From assembly GCF_011927945.1 (NCBI RefSeq), contig NZ_JAATJM010000001.1, forward strand, positions 1,807,501-1,871,500: a stretch of DNA of 64,000 bases, read 5' to 3'. Below the pieces are notes generated by a model, which saw nothing but the letters and a program-made list of their open reading frames with translations, did not search any database and was not told the DNA's origin. Position numbers and translations under genes: made by a program. This DNA is from Brevundimonas alba (GTDB lineage: Bacteria; Pseudomonadota; Alphaproteobacteria; Caulobacterales; Caulobacteraceae). Each line of letters opens with the position of its first letter. The stretch's first letter is position 1. Shown in pieces: positions 1 to 8,308 of the stretch.

Positions 1-90
1 GTTCGCTACGTCCGCGTGCCTGAACTGGCCGACGTGCCGTTCCCGGTGAAGATGGAGCCGAACCTGGTGGTCGAGTACTACTCGTCCTAA
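1..90 (+). CDS. rpsD: 30S ribosomal protein S4, C-terminal end (partial)
   Basis: The first 29 codons read in frame from base 1 to a TAA stop. The peptide ends in a segment of the form VPELADVPFPVKMEPNLVVE followed by YYSS, which resembles the C-terminus of alphaproteobacterial ribosomal protein S4. S4 is a primary 16S rRNA binding protein that nucleates assembly of the small subunit. The 5' part lies outside the window. A strong intrinsic terminator follows 26 bases after the stop, which fits a monocistronic rpsD. Identification rests on a short tail only, so it is good but not certain. Confidence 0.8.
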   Translation, partial: VRYVRVPELADVPFPVKMEPNLVVEYYSS

Positions 91-115
91 GCGCTTCGCC
101 TTCGACAGGATTTCA

Positions 116-144
116 GGGGCCCCGGAGCAATCCGGGGCCCCTTT
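116..144 (+). terminator. Rho-independent terminator of rpsD
   Basis: An 11-bp perfect GC-rich stem (GGGGCCCCGGA, loop GCAA, TCCGGGGCCCC) is followed by TTT. It sits directly downstream of the rpsD stop codon and has the classic form of an intrinsic terminator, with a short U tract. Confidence 0.85.
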
Positions 145-228
145 CCGTATCCGCCCGAGCCGGGTTCCCCTTGCGGGCGAACAGGCGCACATTGGGGCTG
201 TTCAGGATTTCGGCGCGGGAGGCCGGGA

Positions 229-618
229 ATGAAACGGATCGTCACGCTCGCCGGAGCGCTCGCGCTGGCCGCCGCCCTGCCGGGTTGCGCGCTTGTCGAC
301 CGGTTCATGCCGCAGGATCAGCCGGTCGAGACGGCTGAGGCTCCGGGCCAGATCGAGGCGGTGCACGCGGCCGCCATCGTGCAGGACCAGGCCGTGTTCT
401 GGGTCAGCTCGAACGGCTGCACGGAGAAGGCCGATCTGACGCCGGTCGTGCGCCGCGACGGCGAAGGCTCGGTGATCACCCTGCGCCGGATCAAGGAAGA
501 CCGCTGCCAGCAGCCGCGCGCCGAGGGCGTCGAGATGCGCTGGACCTTCCAGGAGATGGGACTGGCGCCGGGCAGCCGGGTCTCGGTCGAGAACCCCTAC
601 CAGCTGCCACGCGGCTAA
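229..618 (+). CDS. small hypothetical lipoprotein
   Basis: A 129-residue protein with a lysine-rich N-terminus, a hydrophobic stretch and a lipobox LPGC (Cys about residue 20), so it is probably lipidated and membrane anchored. The mature part contains the segment SSNGCTEKADLTPVVRR, which includes a second Cys, and a charged region, with no catalytic motif I recognise. A GGGAGG-like ribosome binding site precedes the ATG. It is transcribed towards the convergent thioesterase gene, six bases away. Function unknown. Confidence 0.7.
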   Translation: MKRIVTLAGALALAAALPGCALVDRFMPQDQPVETAEAPGQIEAVHAAAIVQDQAVFWVSSNGCTEKADLTPVVRRDGEGSVITLRRIKEDRCQQPRAEGVEMRWTFQEMGLAPGSRVSVENPYQLPRG

Positions 619-624
619 GGCCGG

Positions 625-1053
625 TCAGCGCGCCTCGAACGCGGGCAGCATGTCGGCGGGGATGCGGTGCGGCCGCATGGTCGCGGCGTCGACCAACACC
701 CACTCCGAGACGCCCTGCGCGCAGAGCCGGCCCTCGGCGTCCTCGATGCGGACATAGCGGTTGAAGCGTGGGCCCTGCGGGTCGCCGACCCATGTGCGGG
801 CCTTCACGCCGACGGCGTCGGGAAGCAGCGGGCGGAAATAGTCGATCTCGTGCCGGACGGCGACCCACGACCAGCGGGCGCGGGTTTCGGCGTCGAAGCG
901 GGCGTTCCAGTGGGCCGTGCCCGCGTCCTGCAGCCAGCCGACATAGACGACGTTGTTGACGTGGCCGTTGTCGTCGATGTGATCAGGACGGACCTCGAGC
1001 GGGACGACGAAGATCTCGCGGTCGGTCCGGGGCTCGAGCTGGGCCTTCGCCAT
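625..1053 (-). CDS. acyl-CoA thioesterase, YbgC/FadM hotdog family
   Basis: A 142-residue single hotdog domain. The N-terminal half has the family pattern of a 4HBT thioesterase (VRPDHIDDNGHVNNVVYVGWLQDA), in which the Asp/His region forms the active site of YbgC/FadM enzymes. These hydrolyse acyl-CoA thioesters in the cytoplasm; the chain length preference cannot be read here. The ATG overlaps the stop of the upstream glutaredoxin gene by one base, so it is the last gene of the bolA-glutaredoxin operon. Confidence 0.85.
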   Translation of the reverse strand: MAKAQLEPRTDREIFVVPLEVRPDHIDDNGHVNNVVYVGWLQDAGTAHWNARFDAETRARWSWVAVRHEIDYFRPLLPDAVGVKARTWVGDPQGPRFNRYVRIEDAEGRLCAQGVSEWVLVDAATMRPHRIPADMLPAFEAR

Positions 1054-1409
1054 CAGGCGTCGGCGTCGCCGAGGGGCACGCCCTTGTCGGTCAGCAGGGT
1101 CTGGAGCTCGCCGGCGTTGAACATTTCGCGGACGATGTCGGAGCCGCCGACGAACTCGCCCTTCACATAGAGCTGGGGAATGGTCGGCCAGTCGCTGAAG
1201 GTCTTGATGCCGTCGCGCAGGGCTTCGTCCTGCAGCACGTCGACGCCGACGAACGACGCGCCCACGTGGTCGAGAATCTGCACCGCCAGCGAGGAGAAGC
1301 CGCAGCGCGGCGCGTCCGGCGTGCCCTTCATGAACAGGACGACGTCATGCTCTTTCACCGTATCGGCGATGAAGGCGTGGACGGGATTGGCGACGGCTTG
1401 ATCGGTCAC
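1053..1409 (-). CDS. grxD: monothiol glutaredoxin, Grx4/GrxD type
   Basis: A 118-residue glutaredoxin with the monothiol active site CGFS (in PRCGFSSLAVQ), the KGTPDAP segment before it and the WPTIPQLYV glutathione-binding cis-Pro region. Proteins of this family coordinate a [2Fe-2S] cluster with glutathione, and form heterodimers with BolA proteins in iron-sulfur cluster trafficking and iron sensing. A bolA gene lies two genes upstream on the same strand, which supports that role. Translation starts at a GTG preceded by AAAGG. The downstream thioesterase overlaps its stop. Confidence 0.93.
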   Translation of the reverse strand: MTDQAVANPVHAFIADTVKEHDVVLFMKGTPDAPRCGFSSLAVQILDHVGASFVGVDVLQDEALRDGIKTFSDWPTIPQLYVKGEFVGGSDIVREMFNAGELQTLLTDKGVPLGDADA

Positions 1410-1491
1410 TGCAACGGGCCTTTCGGTGAAGGCCGTCAGCTAGGCGCCCGAAGGGGCCGGGTCAAGGCGCCGGAAGGCCTCAGGGCCGGTG

Positions 1492-2409
1492 TCAGGCCGC
1501 CTTGGCGCCGGCGACGCGGGCCATTTCGATCTGGGCGGCGAGGCCCGGGGGCATGTCGCGATCCGGCACCAAGGCCAGCATGTTGAGCCGTTCGGTGTCG
1601 CTGGCGCGGATCAGCACGCTGGAGACCGACGGGTCGGTCAGGGCGTAGGCGAGGCAGATGGCCTCGGCCGGCCAGTTGTTGGTCCGGTGCAGGAAGGCGA
1701 AGGTGCCGGCGTGGGCCAGCGGGTTCGCCTTCGATTTCGAGCCGCCGAAGCCGAACAGGCCCTTCTTGGGCTGGTGCACCGCCGCGGCCTTCTTCGCCGT
1801 GTCGAGGCTTTCCGGGAAATAGTCGTAGACGAAGATGGCCATGTCCGCCTCGCGGGCGGCGCGCAGGCGTGAGCGGATCTGCCAGGGCGAGTTGACGTGG
1901 AACGGCGTGGTCAGGACGTCAAAGGCGCCGGTCGAGACATAGGTGTCCATCACCTCGCCCTCGCCGGAGATGCCCAGCAGGCGGACGCGCTCGGTGGCGC
2001 GCAGGGCCTTGAGGGCGCCGAGGGTGGGTTGCGGCAATTCGTGGTCGGCAGGCTCGTCCAGAACGGCCAGATCGAACCAGCCCAGGCCGGAGATGCTGAG
2101 TGCGCGGTCGATGGCCGAGGTGATGCCCTCGGCCGAGAAGTCGCGGTCCGAGCCGCGGCGGCCGTCGCCGGCGCCGAGGGTCAGGGAGACCTGCACCAGC
2201 TTGCGGTCGACGTGTTTCAGAGCCTGGCCGAGGATTTCCGCCAGCACGGGATCGGCGGTTTCCAGGCGGTAGCTGTTGATGCCGGCTTCGAGGGCCGAAT
2301 AGATCAGTTCACGGCCGGCTTCCGGGCCTTGTGCGATGTCGCGCGGCCCGAGGCTCAGCGTCAGCGCCGAAACTGCCTGACCCGCCTGTCCGAAGGGACG
2401 GTAGCGCAT
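1492..2409 (-). CDS. aldo/keto reductase-like protein, probable pseudoenzyme
   Basis: A 305-residue protein with the fold signature of the aldo/keto reductase family: an opening RPFGQAGQAVSALTLSLG, an AGIN strand at about residues 42-45, and a C-terminal region resembling the 'DPSVSSVLIRASD' segment that normally closes the barrel. The catalytic tetrad looks lost. The Asp of the usual 'FFDTA' motif is Arg48, the Tyr position is replaced, the Lys strand reads VQVSLT, and the His of 'LLHRP' is Asp118 in VLDEP. It lies between bolA and grxD, four bases from bolA, so it is co-transcribed. A non-catalytic or scaffold role is inferred. Confidence 0.75.
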   Translation of the reverse strand: MRYRPFGQAGQAVSALTLSLGPRDIAQGPEAGRELIYSALEAGINSYRLETADPVLAEILGQALKHVDRKLVQVSLTLGAGDGRRGSDRDFSAEGITSAIDRALSISGLGWFDLAVLDEPADHELPQPTLGALKALRATERVRLLGISGEGEVMDTYVSTGAFDVLTTPFHVNSPWQIRSRLRAAREADMAIFVYDYFPESLDTAKKAAAVHQPKKGLFGFGGSKSKANPLAHAGTFAFLHRTNNWPAEAICLAYALTDPSVSSVLIRASDTERLNMLALVPDRDMPPGLAAQIEMARVAGAKAA

Positions 2410-2412
2410 GGT

Positions 2413-2667
2413 TCAGTCTCCTGCCGGCGAGGCTTGGGCCGGCGTCGAGGTTTCGAGCGCCAGGGCGTGCAGTTCGCCGCCCATCTTGCCCTTCAGCGCC
2501 GCATAGACGAGCTGGTGCTGACGGACCCGCGGCAGACCGGCGAAGGCCGCAGAGACGATGCGGGCGCGATAGTGGTCGCCGTCGCCGGCCAGATCGTCGA
2601 TGACGATCTCGGCGTCGGGAAAGGCTTCGGTCAGATGACCGCGAAGCTCTTCGACAGGCATGGGCAT
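2413..2667 (-). CDS. bolA: BolA family protein
   Basis: An 84-residue BolA protein: an N-terminal helix (VEELRGHLTEAFPDAEIVI), the DLAGDGDHYRARIVS region and a loop carrying the conserved His of RVRQHQLVYAALKGKMGGELHAL. BolA proteins bind a [2Fe-2S] cluster shared with monothiol glutaredoxins; a CGFS glutaredoxin is in the same operon. Two nearby in-frame ATGs are possible at 2667 and 2661. I chose 2667 because the open frame further upstream is low-complexity and basic. Length matches the family. Confidence 0.9.
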   Translation of the reverse strand: MPMPVEELRGHLTEAFPDAEIVIDDLAGDGDHYRARIVSAAFAGLPRVRQHQLVYAALKGKMGGELHALALETSTPAQASPAGD

Positions 2668-2744
2668 GGGCGGACGGCGTCTCTCACGAATTTCGCCCGC
2701 CACAATGCCGCGTAAACCTTAATGGCTGGCTACAGCGTCGCGGT

Positions 2745-3260
2745 TCAGGCGGCGGTGCGCTCAAACAGGGTTACCGCCTCGCCCTTGTAGGTGGTCTCGA
2801 CGTAGGGGGCGTAGCCCGCGCGGCGGGCGAGGGCGACGGAGGGGGTGTTGTCCGGCGAGATCATGCAGACGGTACGGGCGGCGTTCAGGCTGTCGTCGCA
2901 CCAGGCGAGGGCGGCGGACAGGGCCTCGAAGGCCAGGCCCTTGCCCTGGAAGCGCGGATGGACGCCCCAGCCGAGCTCCGGCGCGTCGAAGGCGGGCTCC
3001 ATGACACGATGGTAGTCGAGAACGCCGACGCTGCCGACATAGTCGCCGCTGTCCTTCAGGCGGATCGTCCAGTTGCCGTGGCCCAGCGCCTCCCAGTGGC
3101 CGATGTCGCGCAGCAGGCGGAACCAGACGTCCTCGCGGCTCAGGGGATCGGGGAAGATATGCTGGATGAAGGCGGGATCGGCCCAGAGCGCGCACAGGTC
3201 GTCGTAGTCGGACAGGGCGGCCGGCGTCAGTGTCAGGCGTTCGGTGATCAGGGTAGTCAT
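2745..3260 (-). CDS. GNAT N-acetyltransferase, RimJ/RimL type
   Basis: A 171-residue acetyltransferase opening with LITERLTLTPAALSDYDDL, the usual start of the RimJ/RimL-like GNAT group. The acetyl-CoA loop is WGVHPRFQGKGLAFEAL (R/Q-x-x-G-x-G/A), followed by SPDNTPSVALARRAGY, where the conserved Asn-Ser-Ala helix stacks on the cofactor. Substrate unknown. Its ATG overlaps the upstream glycosylasparaginase stop by four bases, placing it third in a radC-asparaginase-acetyltransferase operon. Confidence 0.85.
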   Translation of the reverse strand: MTTLITERLTLTPAALSDYDDLCALWADPAFIQHIFPDPLSREDVWFRLLRDIGHWEALGHGNWTIRLKDSGDYVGSVGVLDYHRVMEPAFDAPELGWGVHPRFQGKGLAFEALSAALAWCDDSLNAARTVCMISPDNTPSVALARRAGYAPYVETTYKGEAVTLFERTAA

Positions 3261-4255
3261 GGGGTCTCGAAGAGGGCTCCGGCTCGCTCGATGCGGGTAT
3301 GGCCGGCGGCGTCGGTCACGGCGTAGGTGAAGCCAGGCTGGAGTGCAAAGCCGCCGGCGCGGCCCTGTTTGTCGAGAGCCAGCAGGGCGACCTGCGAGGC
3401 GGCGACCTTCGAGCCGCGCAGCCGGGCGAGCCGTTCGATGACGCGGCGGCAGGCGGCGGTCGGGTCGAGGCCAGCGCGCATGGCTTCGACCACCGAATGG
3501 GCCCCGGCGACACGGACAACGTCCTCGCCCACACCCGTGGCGGTGGCGCCGCCGACCTCGTCGTCGACATAGAGGCCCGCGCCGATGATCGGGCTGTCGC
3601 CGACGCGGCCGCGCATCTTGAACGCCATGCCCGAGGTGGTGCAGGCGCCCGCCATGCGGTTGGCGGCGTCGATGGCCAGCAGGCCGATGGTGTCATGGTT
3701 GCCGGGACCGCCGGGCATGGAGCGCCAGTCGGTGTTCTCGCTGTTGATGCGGGGCGCGTAGTCGGCGGTTTTCAGCCACTCCCGCCATGCCGCCTCGGCG
3801 CGGGGCGTGAGCAGGTTCTGAAGCTCGAAGCCCTGATCGATGGCGAAGGTCCGGGCGCCCTCGCCGACCAGCATGGTGTGGGGCGTGCGCTCCATGACGC
3901 GGCGGGCGACGGAGACGGCATGGACGACGTCCTCGAGCGCGCAGACGGCGCCGATGTCCCCGGCCCAGGTCATGACGCAGGCGTCCAGCGTCACGCGGCC
4001 GTCGCGGTCCGGGAGGCCGCCCAGCCCGACGGAGGAGTTGCTTTCGTCCGCCTCGGCCACCCGACCGCCCGCTTCGACCATGTCCAGCGCAGAGCCGCCG
4101 CCGGACCGGGCCGCGACACCAGCGGCGTTTGCGGCGGCGCCGAAGTCCCAGGTGGAGACCATGACGGCGGGGGACGCGGGCTGGGCGGAGACCGCGCCGG
4201 CGAGGGCGGCGACCGGAGCGGCGCCCAGCAGGGCCCTGCGCGATGGCCCGCTCAC
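3257..4255 (-). CDS. N4-(beta-N-acetylglucosaminyl)-L-asparaginase (glycosylasparaginase)
   Basis: A 332-residue Ntn hydrolase. The autocleavage site is seen as [11 protein letters not shown], giving Thr189 as the new N-terminal nucleophile; HDTIG is the glycosylasparaginase version rather than the plant-type asparaginase one. The N-terminus carries a Tat-like signal ([16 protein letters not shown] ending VSAQP), so the enzyme is probably periplasmic. It would cleave the GlcNAc-Asn link of glycopeptides. GTG start, overlapping the radC stop by four bases (GTGA). Confidence 0.88.
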   Translation of the reverse strand: MSGPSRRALLGAAPVAALAGAVSAQPASPAVMVSTWDFGAAANAAGVAARSGGGSALDMVEAGGRVAEADESNSSVGLGGLPDRDGRVTLDACVMTWAGDIGAVCALEDVVHAVSVARRVMERTPHTMLVGEGARTFAIDQGFELQNLLTPRAEAAWREWLKTADYAPRINSENTDWRSMPGGPGNHDTIGLLAIDAANRMAGACTTSGMAFKMRGRVGDSPIIGAGLYVDDEVGGATATGVGEDVVRVAGAHSVVEAMRAGLDPTAACRRVIERLARLRGSKVAASQVALLALDKQGRAGGFALQPGFTYAVTDAAGHTRIERAGALFETP

Positions 4256-5025
4256 ATCAGCCCCAGCTGTTTGAAGCTGGCGACGCCGTCACGGCCGACG
4301 ATCAGGTGGTCGTGGACGGAGAGGTCGAGAGCGCGGGCGGCCTCGATGATCTGGCGGGTCATCTCGATGTCGGGCCGGGACGGGGTCGGGTCGCCGGAGG
4401 GATGGTTGTGGACGATGATCATCGACTTGGCCGAAAGCTCCAGCGCCCGGCGCACGACCTCGCGCGGATAGACCGGGGCATGGTCGACGGTGCCGCGATT
4501 CTGGATTTCGTCGAGGATCAGCTGGTTGCGGTTGTCGAGATAGAGGACGCGGAACTGCTCGCGCGGCTCGTGCTGGAGCGAGAGGCGGACGTAGGCGAGC
4601 AGGGCCGTCCAGGAGGAGATGACGGTCCGCTTGCTCGCTTCTTCGAGACTGACCCGCCGGGCGACCTCGTGCAGGGCGGCGAGGTCGAGCGCCGTCTCCG
4701 CGCCGATGCCCTTGGTGCGCCCGCGGGCGTCCTCAGTCCGGACCGTCATGAGATCCTCGACGGAGGCGGCGAGCACGGCCGCGAGAGAGCCGAACCGCGC
4801 CAGCAGGGCCTTGGCGATGGGTTTGACGTCGCCCTGCGGCTGGCTGCGGAACAGGAAGAGTTCGAGGAGTTCGTAGTCGGGGAGGTGGTGGAGGCCGGCG
4901 GCTCTGGCGCGGTCGCGCAGCCGCTCGCGATGGCCGGAGAGGCCGGCGCTCTTGAGGGGAGCAACCGCCGCCGGCGCGGAGGCCGGGCGGGGGGAGAGGG
5001 TGGGGAAGGGCAGCACTGCGGACAC
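4252..5025 (-). CDS. radC: RadC family JAB/MPN domain protein
   Basis: A 257-residue RadC protein. Residues 30-125 form the helix-hairpin-helix-like N-terminal part ([12 protein letters not shown], then [13 protein letters not shown]), and residues 135-257 form the JAMM domain with the metal-binding motif [14 protein letters not shown] (His206, His208, Asp219). Once thought to be a DNA repair gene, radC has no firmly established biochemical role. GTG start. It leads an operon with the two downstream genes through four-base overlaps. Confidence 0.92.
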   Translation of the reverse strand: MSAVLPFPTLSPRPASAPAAVAPLKSAGLSGHRERLRDRARAAGLHHLPDYELLELFLFRSQPQGDVKPIAKALLARFGSLAAVLAASVEDLMTVRTEDARGRTKGIGAETALDLAALHEVARRVSLEEASKRTVISSWTALLAYVRLSLQHEPREQFRVLYLDNRNQLILDEIQNRGTVDHAPVYPREVVRRALELSAKSMIIVHNHPSGDPTPSRPDIEMTRQIIEAARALDLSVHDHLIVGRDGVASFKQLGLM

Positions 5026-5116
5026 GGCGGCCTCCAGCCAAGCTGCCGCACCATGTCAGAACATAAGAAGAACGTCCAGTTCGGCGGCGGCCCCGGTCAG
5101 GCTCGCCGGCGGCCCG

Positions 5117-5938
5117 TCAGAATTTCGGGCGGAACAGGCCGGCGGGGCTGGCGGTGAAGAGTTCGCAGCCGTCCTCGGTGACGCCGATGCTGTGTTCGCA
5201 CTGGGACGACAGCGACTTGTCGCGGGTCACGGCGGTCCAGCCGTCGGACAGAACCTTCACGTGCGGCTTGCCCAGGTTCACCATCGGCTCGACGGTGAAG
5301 AACATGCCGGTGCGCAGGGTCGCGCCCTCGCCGCGGCGGCCGTAGTGCAGGACGTTGGGGCTGTCGTGGAAGACGCGGCCGATGCCGTGACCGCAGAAGT
5401 CGCGGACGACCGACATGCGGTTGGCCTCGACCACCTGCTGGATGGCGTAGCCGATGTCGCCGAAGGTGGCTCCCGGTTTGATCACGGCGAGGCCGGCCGC
5501 GAGAGAGTCATAGGTGACGTCGATCAGTTTGCGGGCGCGGGCGTTGATATTCCCGACGGCATACATGCGGCTGGAGTCGCCGTGCCAGCCGTCGACCAGC
5601 ACCGTGTGGTCGATATTGACGATGTCGCCGTCCTTGAGAACCTTGTCGCCGGGGATGCCGTGGCAGACGACGTGGTTGATCGAGGTGCAGACGGTCTTTT
5701 CGTAGCCCTTGTAGCCGAGGCAGGCGGGCAGGGCGCCGTGGTCGAGGGTGAACTCGCGGATGCGGTCGTCGATCTCGCCGGTGGTGACGCCCGGGACCAC
5801 ATAGGGGGTGATCATGTCGAGCGCCTCGGCCACCAGACGGCCGGCCTTGCGCATGCCCTCGAAAGCCTCGGCGTCGTGGACGCGGATTTCGTGGGTGCGG
5901 ACGAAGGCGTCGCTGTCCAGTTCGGGGGTCTCGTACAT
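5117..5938 (-). CDS. map: type I methionine aminopeptidase
   Basis: A 273-residue M24 peptidase that removes the initiator methionine from nascent proteins in the cytoplasm. Visible motifs are TSINHVVCHGIP, the metal-binding strand NIDHTVLVDGWHGDSSRMY, the FCGHGIGRVFH histidine and the FTVEPMVNLG and SSQCEHSIGV segments with the glutamate ligands. Length is normal for type I. It is divergent from the cinA-like gene, with 107 bases between them. Confidence 0.95.
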   Translation of the reverse strand: MYETPELDSDAFVRTHEIRVHDAEAFEGMRKAGRLVAEALDMITPYVVPGVTTGEIDDRIREFTLDHGALPACLGYKGYEKTVCTSINHVVCHGIPGDKVLKDGDIVNIDHTVLVDGWHGDSSRMYAVGNINARARKLIDVTYDSLAAGLAVIKPGATFGDIGYAIQQVVEANRMSVVRDFCGHGIGRVFHDSPNVLHYGRRGEGATLRTGMFFTVEPMVNLGKPHVKVLSDGWTAVTRDKSLSSQCEHSIGVTEDGCELFTASPAGLFRPKF

Positions 5939-6045
5939 CAGGCGGGGCTTTCGGGGTCTCGGTCGGCGCGTTCAGATGGCGATCATAGCACACAAGCTCA
6001 AGGCGTTACGATGACCGCGCGTCCCTGACCGTATAGCGTAGACCC

Positions 6046-6798
6046 ATGACCAAACCGTCTCCCACCGCCGCCGTGCTGATCATCGGCGATGAAGTCCTGT
6101 CCGGGCGAACGCAGGACACCAACCTGAACACCATCGCGCGGTTCCTGTCGGCGCTGGGGATAGACCTGCTGGAGGCGCGGACGGTGGGGGATCGGAAGGG
6201 GCAGATCGTGGAGGCGCTGAATGCGCTGCGGGGCGCCCATGACTACGTTTTCACCACCGGCGGCATCGGGCCGACACACGACGACATCACGGCGGACGCG
6301 GTCGCCTCGGCGTTAGGCGTAGGCCTGCCGGAGCATCCGGAGGCGCTGGCGATCCTCGAGCGGCGCTATGGCGACGAACTGAACGCGCCGCGGCGGCGGA
6401 TGGCGCGGATACCGGAGAGCGGTTCGCTGATCGCCAATCCGGTGACCGATGCGCCCGGGTTCCAGATCGGCAACGTCTTCGTAATGGCGGGGGTGCCGAA
6501 GATCATGACAGCCATGCTGGAGGACGTGGCTCCGCGCCTGAGGAAAGGCGCGGTGGTGCAGGCGCGGACGGTGCGGGTAACCGGCGTCGGCGAGGGCAAT
6601 ATCGCGGACATTCTGACCGCGGCGGCGCGGGCGCAGAGGGATATCAGCTTCGGCAGCTATCCATTCGGCGCGGGAACGGCGGGCGAGATCGGGACCAATC
6701 TGGTGGTGCGCGGGCGGGACGCCGAGGCGGTCGACGCCGCGGTGGTGGCGCTGCTGGCCGAGCTGGAGATGGCGGGGATCGATGCGGCTGTGGTCTAG
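6046..6798 (+). CDS. CinA-like molybdopterin-binding domain protein (COG1058)
   Basis: A 250-residue protein containing only the MoCF-like domain of CinA: AAVLIIGDEVLSGRTQDTN at the N-terminus and FTTGGIGPTHDDITADAVA, the hallmark loop. The C-terminal nicotinamide mononucleotide amidase domain of full-length CinA is absent, as in many alphaproteobacterial homologues. Related proteins act in pyridine nucleotide or FAD pyrophosphate hydrolysis; the precise activity is unknown. No Shine-Dalgarno is seen. A TATAGC hexamer lies only eight bases before the ATG (6032-6037), so the mRNA could be leaderless. Confidence 0.85.
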   Translation: MTKPSPTAAVLIIGDEVLSGRTQDTNLNTIARFLSALGIDLLEARTVGDRKGQIVEALNALRGAHDYVFTTGGIGPTHDDITADAVASALGVGLPEHPEALAILERRYGDELNAPRRRMARIPESGSLIANPVTDAPGFQIGNVFVMAGVPKIMTAMLEDVAPRLRKGAVVQARTVRVTGVGEGNIADILTAAARAQRDISFGSYPFGAGTAGEIGTNLVVRGRDAEAVDAAVVALLAELEMAGIDAAVV

Positions 6799-7895
6799 GC
6801 GCCCGCGCGGCCGCTGAAGGCGTCGGCGACGGCCTGATAGGCCGGATTGGCGCGGCCATGGGCGTCGAGCAGGAGGGGGCTGTCGTCGTCGCCCTTGCGG
6901 TTCGGATCGCGGAGCAACCAGCTGTCGGTGTCGCGCAGGCCCCAGGTGGTGAAGGCGTAGCGCTGGCGCTCCGGCAGGGCCATGAAGGCCTCGGCCAATT
7001 CGCCGACGCGGGCGACCTGCTGCGCCCGCTTGCCGGCCATGGAGCGCAGGTCCGGCATGCGGCCGTCGCGCTTCATCGGGAAGTCGAGCTCCGAGACGTG
7101 GATCGGCAGCCCCAGCGAGGCGGCGTCGCGCATGAAGGCGGTGATCTGGCCAGCGGGGATTTCGATGTCGAGGTGCGACTGGGTGCCGATGCCGCCGACA
7201 GGCGCGCCGAGCTTGAGCAGGCGCTCGACCAGCCGGAGGAAGGTCGCGCCCTTGGCCGGGATGTTCTCGAGATTGTACTCGTTGAGGAACAGGACGGCGT
7301 CGGGATCGGCGGCCTTCGCCTGCTGGAAGGCACGAACCATGTAGCCGTCGAGACCCAAGGCGCGGCTCCAGTGACAGTCGCGCAGGCCGTTTCCGTCTTC
7401 CGCCACCGGCTCGTTGACGACGTCCCAGCCGGCCATCCGGCCCCGATAGCGGCTGACCGCCGTGGTGATGTAGCGATCGAACTCGGCGGCGAAGCGGTCG
7501 CGCGGGAGATCGTCGTTGAAGAATTCGGCGCCCTGGGCATACCAGATCAGGGTGTGGCCGTGGACGCGCAGGCCGTTGTCGCGGGCGAAGGCGACGACCC
7601 GGTCCGACGGCCCGAAATCATAGGTGAAGCCGGGACCGAGGGTGCGCTCCATCTTCTGCTCCCACTCGGGGGTCAGCTGGGAACAGTGGCGGAGGATCTG
7701 TTCGACCCATTCAGGCTGGTCGAGCTGCCAGGTCATGCCGGTGGCGCCGAAGGGGCAGGGGGCGATCGACTTCAGCGGCGCGGGGATCGGGCCGGGCGTC
7801 TGGGCCACGGCGGCCGAACGTTCGGTGCAGGCGGCGATCGCGAACGGGGCGGCGAGAACGGCCCGGCGGTTCAGGGCGAACCGGTCAGCCGGCAC
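6795..7895 (-). CDS. endo-1,4-beta-xylanase, glycoside hydrolase family 10
   Basis: A 366-residue GH10 enzyme. The acid/base glutamate is Glu162 in GWDVVNEPVAEDG and the nucleophile is Glu269 in HVSELDFPM; the HGHTLIWY segment and the TTWGLRDTDSW C-terminal motif are also present. An N-terminal NRRAVLAAP motif followed by IAAC suggests Tat export with possible lipidation. It would cut internal xylan bonds in the periplasm or at the surface. The GTG start overlaps the fliJ stop by 11 bases, so it is translated from the flagellar fliI-fliJ message, an odd partner. Confidence 0.93.
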   Translation of the reverse strand: MPADRFALNRRAVLAAPFAIAACTERSAAVAQTPGPIPAPLKSIAPCPFGATGMTWQLDQPEWVEQILRHCSQLTPEWEQKMERTLGPGFTYDFGPSDRVVAFARDNGLRVHGHTLIWYAQGAEFFNDDLPRDRFAAEFDRYITTAVSRYRGRMAGWDVVNEPVAEDGNGLRDCHWSRALGLDGYMVRAFQQAKAADPDAVLFLNEYNLENIPAKGATFLRLVERLLKLGAPVGGIGTQSHLDIEIPAGQITAFMRDAASLGLPIHVSELDFPMKRDGRMPDLRSMAGKRAQQVARVGELAEAFMALPERQRYAFTTWGLRDTDSWLLRDPNRKGDDDSPLLLDAHGRANPAYQAVADAFSGRAGA

Positions 7896-8295
7896 GACGC
7901 CTCAGACCCAGTTCGTCGAAGGCGGCGGTTTCGCGCTTGCCGGCGGCGATCAGCCGGTTGAGGCGCGTCGTTTCAGCGACGTGCTCGAACTTCTTGAGTT
8001 CCTCGAAGGCGCCGGTGAGGGCGTCGCGGGCGCCATCCTCTTCCGCGCTGATCTCGACGACGTCGGCCTGGGCGGCGGATTTGCGCAGCTTCCAGCCGTT
8101 CAGATAGGCCTGCAGCAGGAGACCGGCCTCGGCATCCTCGCGGGCGCGTTCCTGCTCGATCTCGACCTCGGCCTCGAGCACGGCGATACGCATTTCGGCG
8201 GAGGCGCGGCGGGCGGTGATCTCGGCGAGGCGCTTCTGCAGCGTCTCGACCTCGTAGTTGGAGATGCGGATCAGGGATTGGGCCCAGGCGGTCAT
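7885..8295 (-). CDS. fliJ: flagellar export chaperone FliJ
   Basis: A 136-residue, almost entirely helical protein with long heptad-like charged segments (for example residues 16-75), typical of FliJ, the coiled-coil stalk of the flagellar type III export ATPase. It lies 13 bases after fliI, the normal order in Caulobacterales. Sequence identity of FliJ proteins is low, so the call relies on size, coiled-coil character and position next to fliI. Confidence 0.88.
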   Translation of the reverse strand: MTAWAQSLIRISNYEVETLQKRLAEITARRASAEMRIAVLEAEVEIEQERAREDAEAGLLLQAYLNGWKLRKSAAQADVVEISAEEDGARDALTGAFEELKKFEHVAETTRLNRLIAAGKRETAAFDELGLRRRAG

Positions 8296-8308
8296 CGTGC
8301 GTCTCCGG

